Positions 1 to 7,208 of a stretch of 8,657 nucleotides of DNA are shown here, in pieces (the first letter of the stretch is position 1; every line of letters starts with the position of its first letter). Made by a program: the position numbers and the translations under genes. The notes below the pieces were generated by a model. It was not told the origin of the DNA, did no database searches, and saw only the letters and a list, made by a program, of their open reading frames with translations. Source of the stretch: an uncultured Ruminococcus sp. (GTDB lineage: Bacteria; Bacillota; Clostridia; Oscillospirales; Ruminococcaceae); contig CAMWKY010000071.1 of assembly GCA_947174965.1 (NCBI GenBank), positions 1-8,657 on the forward strand. The letters are read 5' to 3'.

Positions 1-896
1 GTCATAATCTGTGAAATGAATTTCTGCTTATTCTCCAAAGTCTGATAGCTGTACGCATCAAACGTACCTTTTGTAACATAGCGATATATCTCAACATTCG
101 GGTTTTCGTTGCCCTGTCTGATGATTCTTCCTGCGCGCTGCTGCAAATCTGCCGGACGCCACGGAATATCCAAATCATGAACGGCAATCAGCTTTTTCTG
201 AACGTTAGTACCTGTACCCATTTTTGCGGTACTGCCTAACAAAACTCTCACTTCTCCCGAACGTATTTTCTCAAAAAGTTCACTTTTCTGCTTTTCATTT
301 TTAGCATCATGAATGTATGCAATTTCACTTTCGGGAATACCGCTATCCATAAGTTTCTTTTTAATATCATCATATACATTAAAATCGCACTCTTCCTCAA
401 GCGATTCCCTTTCAGCCGATGACTTGCTATCTTCCTTATCTTCTGCACCGTCAGCCTTTTCGGAATCTGTAGAAGTCTTATGCGGTACACCTAAGTCGCA
501 GAAAATAATCTGTGTCAGTTTATTTTCCGCAGTTTCATCGTGAATACGGACAACGTTTTCAACACACTTATTCAGTTTAGTTTTGGGATTATCTTCAAAA
601 GACGGGTCAATAAGTCGTGGGTCAAGACCAAGTTTCCGTCCGTCTGAGGTTATTTTGAGCATATTGTCGATAGTCGGCTCAACATTTCCTGCATTGATAG
701 CATCAGCTCTGTCTGAAAGTTCCTGCACAAGTTCCTTTTGGAACGGAGTTGCATCAACATTAACAATTTTATATTCGCAGTCAGGTACATCAAGTTTCAG
801 TGTATCGGCAGTACGAATATCTGCAATCTGCTTAAACATACTCATAAGTTCAGGCAAGCCTGTGTAATTTGCGATACGGGTACGCTCCTTAAACTT
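1..896 (-). pseudogene. C-terminal helicase part of a conjugative-element SNF2/DEAD-box protein, 5'-truncated and running off the window
   Basis: This minus-strand frame stays open from about 896 to the window edge and encodes roughly 295 residues of the second RecA-like lobe of a superfamily 2 helicase. Motif V (GSTAKMGTGTN) lies at 204-236 and motif VI (QQRAGRIIRQGN) at 108-143, followed by VEIYRYVTKGTFDAYSYQ and ENKQKFISQIM. This is the signature of the very large helicase or methylase-helicase proteins of Clostridia integrative conjugative elements. An acidic, low-complexity insert (about 390-480) separates the two halves of the lobe. Family resemblance begins abruptly near KERTRIANYTGLPELM (about 850-890). 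Upstream, the frame reads unrelated sequence and meets an in-frame TGA inside the hairpin near 956, with no start codon or ribosome site. Family members have more than a thousand residues before this point, so I read it as a remnant cut by the neighbouring cargo. Internal ATGs in PELMSM could start a fragment, but I see no good Shine-Dalgarno there. The 3' end lies outside the window. Confidence 0.85.
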
Positions 897-941
897 TGTG
901 ACAGTTAAAAAAGGGCAAATCCGAAGTGACCTTATACCGAC

Positions 942-993
942 AAATAAAAAAGAGTATCACTCTGCAAATATTAAGGCAGAATGATACCCTTTT
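942..993 (-). terminator. Distal terminator of the secreted-protein operon
   Basis: Eighteen-nucleotide arms at 948-965 and 976-993 enclose a 10-nt loop. Read as minus-strand RNA, every position pairs, using two G-U wobbles. Read as plus-strand RNA, those two positions become A-C mismatches. The minus-strand stem is followed by a U-rich run (948 down to about 942). The wobble pattern indicates that the hairpin acts on transcripts from the dockerin gene. Confidence 0.75.
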
Positions 994-1020
994 CTTTTTC
1001 AAATGGCATATTTGGTTTCT

Positions 1021-1073
1021 TTTTATATATAAAAACAGCACCACAGGAATGTTTTTATCCTGCGATGCTGTTT
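1021..1073 (-). terminator. Proximal terminator of the secreted-protein operon
   Basis: Sixteen-nucleotide arms at 1033-1048 and 1058-1073 enclose a 9-nt loop about 55 bases after the dockerin gene's stop codon. On the minus strand all 16 positions pair (two as G-U), and the stem runs into a U-rich tail at about 1035-1021. On the plus strand the two wobble positions are mismatches. With the hairpin at 948-993 this makes a tandem terminator. Confidence 0.8.
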
Positions 1074-1128
1074 GTTTGTCCCCATATTATAGGAATTACT
1101 CTTCTCTCTTGTGCAGATAGAGAGATTA

Positions 1129-3714
1129 TCAACTATTTAAAAGCAAGCGTTTCATCATGCATAAGTCGAATACATCTAATCTATCATCTTCACACAAATC
1201 AGCAGCTTTCCAATTAGGAAGTGTTACATTAGGAACTGCTAAAAGCCATTTCTGAAGCAGAATAACATCAGCAATGTTAAAAGTACCATCATCATTGCAA
1301 TCGCCTATACAAGAAACAGCTTTATTTGCAGAATAAATAGAAAGTCTGTTGGTTGAAATTTCGTACTTGAATTCATATATGCCGCCTGTTGCATTCAACA
1401 CACATGCGTCTCCTGAGTTAACTAAAACCAAACGGTTTGTCGTATCTGTAATGACTGTATTGTTTTTTCCATATGATTTATCTGTTGCAAGATTATAAAG
1501 ATTAAATGTATATTTACCGGCAGATAGTTCTTTTGTAATAGTAATAATATCACTGTTATCTGTTTTCTTAAATACATCAGTGTTACCCTGATTATTAAAT
1601 GAGCCTTTTAAATAAAAAGTTGAATCACTATTTGATAATGTGTTTGCAGTATTGTATGTGATTGTATATGTGCCATCACCGCCGTTTGTAAATGTCATTG
1701 TCCTGTAAGTGCCGTTTGAATTTTTTGAACCTATAATAGCAGTTGCACCTGCTTCTACAGACGGATTAACAGTAATCTTTGTACCATTCAGCTTAATAAA
1801 TTTTGCGTTTGTTGTGTCGCCCATAACAATATCACCGTCAAGGTTTACTATATATGAAGTTATTGTACTTGATAATTCTACTGTAGCTCCGTCTTTTGCA
1901 ATACCGCCGGCAGCGTTGCTGTTAGAGGTGTTATTTGCGTGAAGTGTTAAGGTACGTCCGGCAAATGACTCACTGGTTAAAGCAACTGTATTATTGCGTA
2001 ACTTATTATCGTTGGAAGAGAAACGAATAGTCATGTCAGTAAGTTTACCATTATTGACAATAAAAGAACTGTTATATCCTAAGTTTGTCAAGTAAGCAAT
2101 GAAAGAAGCATCATTATTGCTGTCTAATACTGTAGATGTTTTTCCTGACGCACCATATGCATAATAATATAAAGTCAGACTTTCAGAATCATAATATACT
2201 CTGCCTTCTCTTGTAAGATTTGATGAACCGGATACCGGGTCAAGAATACGGTATGTACCGTTTGTAAGAACTGTTGGAACGCTTGCAGGCGGAGTAATTG
2301 TATTATCCTGCTCAGAAAGATAGAAGTTATCAATCGGGTTATAGTTTACGCTTGTAACAAGCTTATCCCAATGATCCGATAGTCTTACTTTCTTTGTTAT
2401 TGAAATTCCGCCGGGCATAACCTGTGTTTTATTTCTGGAGCTATCGCCTGTAACGATTATATCAGTATTACCCTTTATCATTGTGGCAACAGTATCTATA
2501 TCAGAATATGTAATGCCATTCATCCAGGGCGGAGAAGCTGTAGACTTTGCATCTTCCGAAGCAGTCGTTTTCAGTTCTGTATAAACCTCATCAAACGATT
2601 TGGTGAGTGCGCCGCCCGTGTTTGCATAATAATAAGCATAGGTACGCATCCAGAGCGGACGTCTTGCGTTTTCAACAAGAGCATTTTCAAGAGAAGCCTT
2701 AGACTTATACTTTGTCGCCAAAGCTGATGCTACAGGCTCTGTAATAAAGATAAGTCGATGTGTATTTGCATTATCCTCTACAGAAGCACTGCCAAGAGCA
2801 TTGATATTTTTCTCTGTAATATCCCATGCAAGCACTTTCATAATTTCTTCTGGCAAGTCTGTAGCAGGTGTAACATTATTGCCCCACATAGAAAATGATG
2901 TAGCTGTAATGACATTGTCATTGAGTTTATAGCCCTTTTCTACATGATGCGGTTTCCAGCCGACGTTAAGGCAGGCTTCATCATTTTCAGAGAAAACTAA
3001 CGGCTGAACATTACCGAAAGCGTTTTTGCGTTCAATACCTGCCAGATTGATAATAGCAAGCTCCATAAAGCGTCCTATTGCGATATTGGTTTCTTCAGTA
3101 GTCATGCCCTGAGTATTATCTATTCCAATCTGAAGTGCAACAGGACCATTTACGTACATCATAGGAGTAAGCTTTCCTGATTTCAGCGAATCAAGATAAT
3201 CACTGTCGCTTAACGCTTCCACAAATGCAATACATACAGGTAAATGCTCCGGTGAACAGCCTGCCATAATCGCATTTGCTGCAATCTGATAAGTTTTCAC
3301 CTTTCTTCCGTTGACGGTAGCAACTACATCATTATATCCGTAAGAAGAATAACCAATAAACTTTTCTGCTTTTATCTTAGTCGGCGGTACTACAGGCAAG
3401 CCGTCTGTCATACCATTCTCTCTGAAATATTCCTCTACCTGCTCATATGTTCCGGTAAACAGCGGAGGATAAGACTTATCATATTTACTGTTCGGAGAAA
3501 TGATAGGGAATCTGTTGTTTTCCGGTTCAATCAAATCATATTGGTCTTCAAGAACACCAAGGCTCTGATATGTTCTTCCCTGTGCTTCATATTCATCTTC
3601 GTAACCGTCCTTCAATACTGCCGCATTCGCTGAAAGAGCAACAGACATAGAGCTTATTACAATCGATAAACACGAAAGCACGGAAACCGCACGATTAAAG
3701 TATTTGAACTTCAT
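1129..3714 (-). CDS. Secreted dockerin protein carrying a VVPPT/NAIMAGC domain (UGSC-associated type, no redox domain)
   Basis: The protein has 861 residues. ATG at 3714 follows AAAGGA with 7-nt spacing. Residues 1-32 form a signal peptide with an AxA-type cleavage site (SANAA). Residues about 85-468 are a clear paralog of the second half of the upstream gene's product. Shared blocks are GLPVVPPT (105-112), NAIMAGC.PE..P.CIA (147-163), DEACLNVGW (245-253), HVEKGY (257-262), ARRPLWMRTYA (350-360) and the terminal FYLSE (464-468). Residues 62-84 keep an 'ISPN' stretch resembling the partner's 'ILSPVPSG', but the intervening CGIC domain is absent. Residues about 475-795 are Thr/Asn/Ser-rich and beta-like. 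The part at about 690-795 resembles the small starch-binding or X-type modules of Ruminococcus secreted proteins, which is a weak assignment. Residues about 800-861 are a type I dockerin with calcium loops starting at D805 (GDCNDDG) and D839 (ADLCEDDRLD). The protein is probably exported and anchored to a cohesin scaffold. The domain's reaction is unknown. It is the second gene of the unit, with a 32-nt gap after the first and no terminator between. The stop is TGA followed directly by TAA. Confidence 0.88.
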   Translation of the reverse strand: MKFKYFNRAVSVLSCLSIVISSMSVALSANAAVLKDGYEDEYEAQGRTYQSLGVLEDQYDLIEPENNRFPIISPNSKYDKSYPPLFTGTYEQVEEYFRENGMTDGLPVVPPTKIKAEKFIGYSSYGYNDVVATVNGRKVKTYQIAANAIMAGCSPEHLPVCIAFVEALSDSDYLDSLKSGKLTPMMYVNGPVALQIGIDNTQGMTTEETNIAIGRFMELAIINLAGIERKNAFGNVQPLVFSENDEACLNVGWKPHHVEKGYKLNDNVITATSFSMWGNNVTPATDLPEEIMKVLAWDITEKNINALGSASVEDNANTHRLIFITEPVASALATKYKSKASLENALVENARRPLWMRTYAYYYANTGGALTKSFDEVYTELKTTASEDAKSTASPPWMNGITYSDIDTVATMIKGNTDIIVTGDSSRNKTQVMPGGISITKKVRLSDHWDKLVTSVNYNPIDNFYLSEQDNTITPPASVPTVLTNGTYRILDPVSGSSNLTREGRVYYDSESLTLYYYAYGASGKTSTVLDSNNDASFIAYLTNLGYNSSFIVNNGKLTDMTIRFSSNDNKLRNNTVALTSESFAGRTLTLHANNTSNSNAAGGIAKDGATVELSSTITSYIVNLDGDIVMGDTTNAKFIKLNGTKITVNPSVEAGATAIIGSKNSNGTYRTMTFTNGGDGTYTITYNTANTLSNSDSTFYLKGSFNNQGNTDVFKKTDNSDIITITKELSAGKYTFNLYNLATDKSYGKNNTVITDTTNRLVLVNSGDACVLNATGGIYEFKYEISTNRLSIYSANKAVSCIGDCNDDGTFNIADVILLQKWLLAVPNVTLPNWKAADLCEDDRLDVFDLCMMKRLLLNS

Positions 3715-3746
3715 AATATCATCCTTTCTGATTTTTGTAAAAAGCT

Positions 3747-5708
3747 TTATTCTGAAAGATAGTAATTTTTGATTGGGCTGTATCCTTCATTCGCAACCAA
3801 AGTATCCCAGTTACGTGGAAGATTAACATTAAATGAACAAGCGTCACCGCCCGGCAAAATTTGTATCTGACTGCTGATGTCGCCACCGGTTATTACAAAT
3901 CCCGTATTGCTTGATTCAATAGTTTGTGTTGTATCAATTGTTTCAAATGGCACAACACCTTTGAGCCATTCCGGCACAGGTGTCTGAGAAACATAATCCC
4001 GTTCAACATTTTCGGTAGAAGCTCCGCTCTTGATGTCATTATAATGCTGGTCAAATGTAGTATTCATATGTATCTTTGAGCCTGTATTAGCCCAGTAATG
4101 TGCATATGTACGCATCCAGAGAGGTCTTCGTGCTGTATCTATAAGAGTATTTTTCAATTCTGTCTTTGAGCTACAGCCTTTTGCAATGGTTGCGGCTGCA
4201 TCTTTTGTTAGCCAAATCATACGGGCTTCACGAGGGTTAGTATTACCGAGACCGTTCTGTTGTTTTTCAGTAACGTCCCATGACAGAAGCTGAATTGCCT
4301 TATCTGCATCTGTTGTACCGATTTCTATCGGGTTGCCCCATGTAAGAGTAGAACCACAGGTCACTACACTTGTGTTGAGGTCATAGCCCTTTTCAACATG
4401 ATAAGGATTCCATCCTATATCAAGACAAGCCTGCTCATCTTCAGCAATTGCGATAGGTAACATATATCCAAAAGTTCCCATTCTGTTTTCTTTGATTTTA
4501 TATCCTGCAAGATTAAGCATAGCAAGTGAAACAAATCTTCCTAATAGCTTGTTGGCTTCCTCATTAATCATTCCGTCTTCATAAGAAATGCCAAGCTGTC
4601 GGGCTATAGGACCGCTTACAATGACGTATGGCGTCCAGCCGTGAGTACTTGCCAGCGACTTGTAGAAATTACCGTTTGCAAAGCATCTTGTAATGGCAAT
4701 ACATAACGGCATATACTCAGGCGGACAACCTGCCATAATTGCGTTTACTGCAACATGATAAGCAAGTATTTTTCTGTTTGCGGGTGGGACGTCCTGTACC
4801 TTACCGTTTACTGTATTAACAATATCTGTAGCGTTATATGTAGTATATTGCAGATAGTATTCTACTTTTTCTCTGGTAGGCGGTACAACGGTAAGACCAT
4901 CTGACATTTCGTTTACCTCATAGAACTGCTGAACACGCTCGTGTGAGCCTGTAAAAACAATATCATCATGGTTTACACCGGCTACATCTCCGGCTATTCT
5001 GTCCTTTTCTGCCTGAGTAATCTGCGTTGTAAGAGCCGTTACAATCTGGGGATATAAAACTTCACGAGCCTTTTTCTGCTGTACTTCTGTTGTATCGCTT
5101 GCAAATGCTCCGGGATATGCAGCTGTTCTTACAACAGGTACGCCTCTGTTGTAGCCTGTTGACTCAATCTGAGGAACAAATGCCTCAGCTCCGACCACAA
5201 CAGCCGGAATCCCTGCATATTCTGCCGCAAGTCCGTTGCCTGTCTCCTTTACCGTACAAATACCACAGCCACAGTTTCCCGAAATTACAGCGTCAATTTT
5301 GTATTCCTTGAGTTTCTGCTGAAACTCCTTGGATTTGTCACTGACACTGTTAGGATTAAATGTACCGCTCTTGCCGATTTCATCTGTCATATAGTATGTA
5401 ATACAGCCGTATTCATCTTCTAACATATCACTGATAATCTGATGTGTTACAGAAGCGGAAAAACTTCCTCCCACAAGAGCAATCCTTTTGCCTTTCAAGG
5501 AATCCAGACGAGCAGGCTGTTCAATTGGAGTGATTGATGAACCTGACGGAACAGGCGATAATATCTGATATTCGTTTTTGGTTGGTTCAGCATTTGACAC
5601 TTCAACACTGACCGCAAAACATGAAGCTGTATTTGTAACAGCAACACCAGTTATGCAGGTTGCTACAAGCAAAACTGAAAGCAACCGTTTTAAAAGATTA
5701 TGTTTCAT
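3747..5708 (-). CDS. Secreted UGSC-like cysteine-motif protein with a VVPPT/NAIMAGC domain
   Basis: The protein has 653 residues starting at MKHNLLKRLL. An AAAGGAAGA site precedes this ATG. A longer in-frame reading to 5771 would put the ribosome site inside the coding sequence. Residues 1-32 look like a signal peptide (basic start, hydrophobic core, likely cleavage after SCFA). Residues about 47-225 resemble the UGSC (seleno)protein family: 'ILSPVPSG' at 49-56, 'LKGKRIALVGGSFS' at 71-84, then 'DAVISGNCGCGICT' at 139-152, and 'GIPAVVVGAEAF' at 166-177. The family's U/C-G-S-C site reads C148-G-I-C151 here, with an extra C146. Residues about 245-653 form the domain shared with the downstream dockerin gene: VVPPT at 274-278, NAIMAGC at 322-328, HVEKGY at 437-442, ARRPLWMRTYA at 526-536. 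The mature protein has 11 cysteines, many for an exported Firmicutes protein. The known family is thought to be redox-active because of the U/CxxC site; substrate and reaction are unknown. The UGSC assignment is from remembered motif resemblance, about 70% sure. It is the first gene of a two-gene unit next to a two-component system that may control it. Confidence 0.88.
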   Translation of the reverse strand: MKHNLLKRLLSVLLVATCITGVAVTNTASCFAVSVEVSNAEPTKNEYQILSPVPSGSSITPIEQPARLDSLKGKRIALVGGSFSASVTHQIISDMLEDEYGCITYYMTDEIGKSGTFNPNSVSDKSKEFQQKLKEYKIDAVISGNCGCGICTVKETGNGLAAEYAGIPAVVVGAEAFVPQIESTGYNRGVPVVRTAAYPGAFASDTTEVQQKKAREVLYPQIVTALTTQITQAEKDRIAGDVAGVNHDDIVFTGSHERVQQFYEVNEMSDGLTVVPPTREKVEYYLQYTTYNATDIVNTVNGKVQDVPPANRKILAYHVAVNAIMAGCPPEYMPLCIAITRCFANGNFYKSLASTHGWTPYVIVSGPIARQLGISYEDGMINEEANKLLGRFVSLAMLNLAGYKIKENRMGTFGYMLPIAIAEDEQACLDIGWNPYHVEKGYDLNTSVVTCGSTLTWGNPIEIGTTDADKAIQLLSWDVTEKQQNGLGNTNPREARMIWLTKDAAATIAKGCSSKTELKNTLIDTARRPLWMRTYAHYWANTGSKIHMNTTFDQHYNDIKSGASTENVERDYVSQTPVPEWLKGVVPFETIDTTQTIESSNTGFVITGGDISSQIQILPGGDACSFNVNLPRNWDTLVANEGYSPIKNYYLSE

Positions 5709-5714
5709 GAAAAA

Positions 5715-5723
5715 TCTTCCTTT
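5715..5723 (-). promoter_or_regulatory. Ribosome binding site that sets the start at 5708
   Basis: AAAGGAAGA on the minus strand sits 6 nt before ATG AAA CAT. An upstream in-frame ATG (MKGRFF) overlaps this site, so translation from there would leave the Shine-Dalgarno inside the gene. The start giving a clean signal peptide is preferred. Confidence 0.75.
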
Positions 5724-5757
5724 CATTATAATTTTAATACTAAAATAAGCTGAATAT

Positions 5758-5818
5758 AGTATAAACTGCAATTATTAAAATCAGATTAAAAAATCTGTAA
5801 AATATAAAAAAAATCTGT
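5758..5818 (-). promoter_or_regulatory. Promoter of the secreted-protein unit with a possible activator site
   Basis: A TATACT -10 lies at 5758-5763. At 17-nt spacing the -35 region is ATCTGA, far from TTGACA, which suggests a promoter that needs an activator. The -35 region falls in the palindrome CAGATT-TTTT-AATCTG (5782-5797). The element ACAGATTTTTT also occurs twice in direct orientation with a 20-nt period, at 5788-5798 and 5808-5818. The second copy doubles as one arm of the kinase terminator. The adjacent OmpR-type regulator is the natural candidate to bind here. An alternative promoter, TTGCAG - 17 nt - TTATTT, overlaps slightly downstream. Confidence 0.45.
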
Positions 5819-5852
5819 TCAGTCATCAGCAGACGTTCCGAACAGATTTTTT
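5806..5852 (-). terminator. Terminator of the regulator-kinase operon
   Basis: Perfect 13-bp arms at 5808-5820 and 5840-5852 surround a 19-nt loop holding a small GTC/GAC stem. The hairpin starts four bases after the kinase stop codon. On the minus strand the stem ends in an uninterrupted run of U residues (5813 down to 5806). It separates the two-component operon from the secreted-protein unit, so the latter needs its own promoter. Confidence 0.85.
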
Positions 5853-5855
5853 ATT

Positions 5856-7208
5856 TTATTTATTCTTTGAAAGATAAAGTGTGAAACAACTGCCCTTTCC
5901 GAGCTTGCTTTCAACTTTAATTGTACCTCCGTGCTTTTTAGCTATTTTTAAAGCTATTGGCATTCCCAGTCCATAGCCGTGACTGTTGCGTGATGAATCA
6001 GATTTAAACAGGCGTGTAAACACCTTATTCTTTTCATCTTCCGTCATACCGATACCATTGTCTTTTACCTTTACAAAAACAAATCCGTCTTTCTCGCCAG
6101 TTTCAACTTCGATTACTGCATCATCACGACTGAATTTTACAGCATTTGAAATCAGATTGGTTACTGCTATCGTAACAAGATTAATATTACCCAATGTTTC
6201 TGATGTGCTGATATTCGTTATTTTAAATCTGACTTTACAATCGGATAACTTGTACTGTTCAGCTTCACATACAGCAGATACAATTTCCGTTAAGTCGATA
6301 AATTCCTGCATATCCTCTTTGTCGCCCGATTCAAGACGTGACAGCATAAGCAATGTAATGACAAGTTCCTGCATTTTCTGTGCCTGTTTTAAAATCACTT
6401 CAAAAGATTTTTTCTCCTCGGCAGAAAGTTCCATATTATTCAGTGCATACTGACTTTGAGCCTTAATGACAGAAATTGGAGTTTTTAACTCATGTGCAAC
6501 ATCTGAAGAAAACTGTTCCTGTTGAGCAAAAATTTCATTCATACGGTCTAACATACGATTATTAGCTTTTATAAGAGAGTTGATTTCCTTATAATGACCG
6601 CTTTCTTCCATATGTTTATCCAACAGCTTTGAAGTGCCTATTTTAGCTACACTTGTTTCCATAGTTTTTATAGAATGTCTGAATTGTTTCATAGCATACA
6701 GCATTGCCATAGTTAAACCAACAAAAACAACTGCCGTTCCTCCAAAACAGATAACCTTGACAGGAACGTAATTTCTGAGAACATCATTTTCGCTGACGTA
6801 TGCCCGTACAAATCCGTTAGCAGACATAGTGTATTTTATATCTCTGTCAATATAGTAATATGAAACTTCTCCAGCCGTGACCTTAGAAGGTGCAATCGAC
6901 CTGTTGGTATCAATGCTTACTCCGTTCGGAGCAGAACCCCATATGACATTTCCTTTGTCATCAATAATAACAATGTACATATCAGGGTATTTTTTCTCGA
7001 TTTTACTTTCGTCAACACTGAGTACACCATTATTACTCACAATACTATCTGAAAGACTGGTAACTTGTCGTGAAAGACTGCTTCGTATATCAAGTTCAAC
7101 TGACTGATTAATGTATAAATGAACAAAAAAAGTCATAATTGAGAACATTATTATTTCAGATATAAACCATATTGTCATTATGTAGGTCATAACAGACCTA
7201 TTTTTCAT
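5856..7208 (-). CDS. Membrane sensor histidine kinase (HisKA/HATPase type)
   Basis: The protein has 450 residues and is complete. It has two membrane segments (about 9-33 and 150-173) bracketing an extracellular sensor region of about 115 residues (36-148). That region has a short PAS-like stretch 'MYIVIIDDKGNVIW' (77-90) and no metal- or sugar-binding motif I recognise. A linker at about 174-230 precedes the HisKA phosphoacceptor box SSDVAHELKTP, with the phosphorylated histidine at H239. The ATP-binding domain has an N box (NLISNAVKFS, 351-360), a G1 box (DNGIGM, 383-388), an F-like box (FTRLFKSD, 397-404) and a G2 box (GYGLGM, 411-416). All catalytic motifs look intact. The ATG overlaps the TGA of the regulator gene by four bases (ATGA), which suggests translational coupling. 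It should autophosphorylate in response to an extracellular signal and pass phosphate to D51 of its partner. The signal is unknown; context suggests one related to the secreted pair's substrate. Confidence 0.95.
   Translation of the reverse strand: MKNRSVMTYIMTIWFISEIIMFSIMTFFVHLYINQSVELDIRSSLSRQVTSLSDSIVSNNGVLSVDESKIEKKYPDMYIVIIDDKGNVIWGSAPNGVSIDTNRSIAPSKVTAGEVSYYYIDRDIKYTMSANGFVRAYVSENDVLRNYVPVKVICFGGTAVVFVGLTMAMLYAMKQFRHSIKTMETSVAKIGTSKLLDKHMEESGHYKEINSLIKANNRMLDRMNEIFAQQEQFSSDVAHELKTPISVIKAQSQYALNNMELSAEEKKSFEVILKQAQKMQELVITLLMLSRLESGDKEDMQEFIDLTEIVSAVCEAEQYKLSDCKVRFKITNISTSETLGNINLVTIAVTNLISNAVKFSRDDAVIEVETGEKDGFVFVKVKDNGIGMTEDEKNKVFTRLFKSDSSRNSHGYGLGMPIALKIAKKHGGTIKVESKLGKGSCFTLYLSKNK

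Noticed and set aside
2..490. Minus-strand open frames at 2-187 and 248-490
   Set aside because: They are shadows; the helicase motifs V and VI are read in another minus-strand frame across the same bases.
583..867. Plus-strand open frames at 313-543, 583-867 and 926-1217
   Set aside because: The first two are antisense to the helicase; the last pair reads through terminator hairpins and has no coding character.
1123..1131. TGA at the end of the dockerin gene as a selenocysteine codon
   Set aside because: The next in-frame codon is TAA and the dockerin is already complete; the only U-like position of interest is encoded as cysteine in the other gene.
5030..5060. Lipoprotein attachment in the 653-residue protein's signal peptide
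   Set aside because: Cysteines occur at residues 18 and 30, but neither has a proper lipobox; an AxA-type cleavage after SCFA fits better.
5709..5771. Longer N-terminus for the 653-residue protein
   Set aside because: It would run through the promoter and the Shine-Dalgarno site and bury the signal peptide 21 residues in.
5986..6453. 155-codon plus-strand open frame opposite the kinase
   Set aside because: Ser/Thr-rich antisense shadow of a gene with all histidine kinase motifs; no ribosome site or family resemblance.
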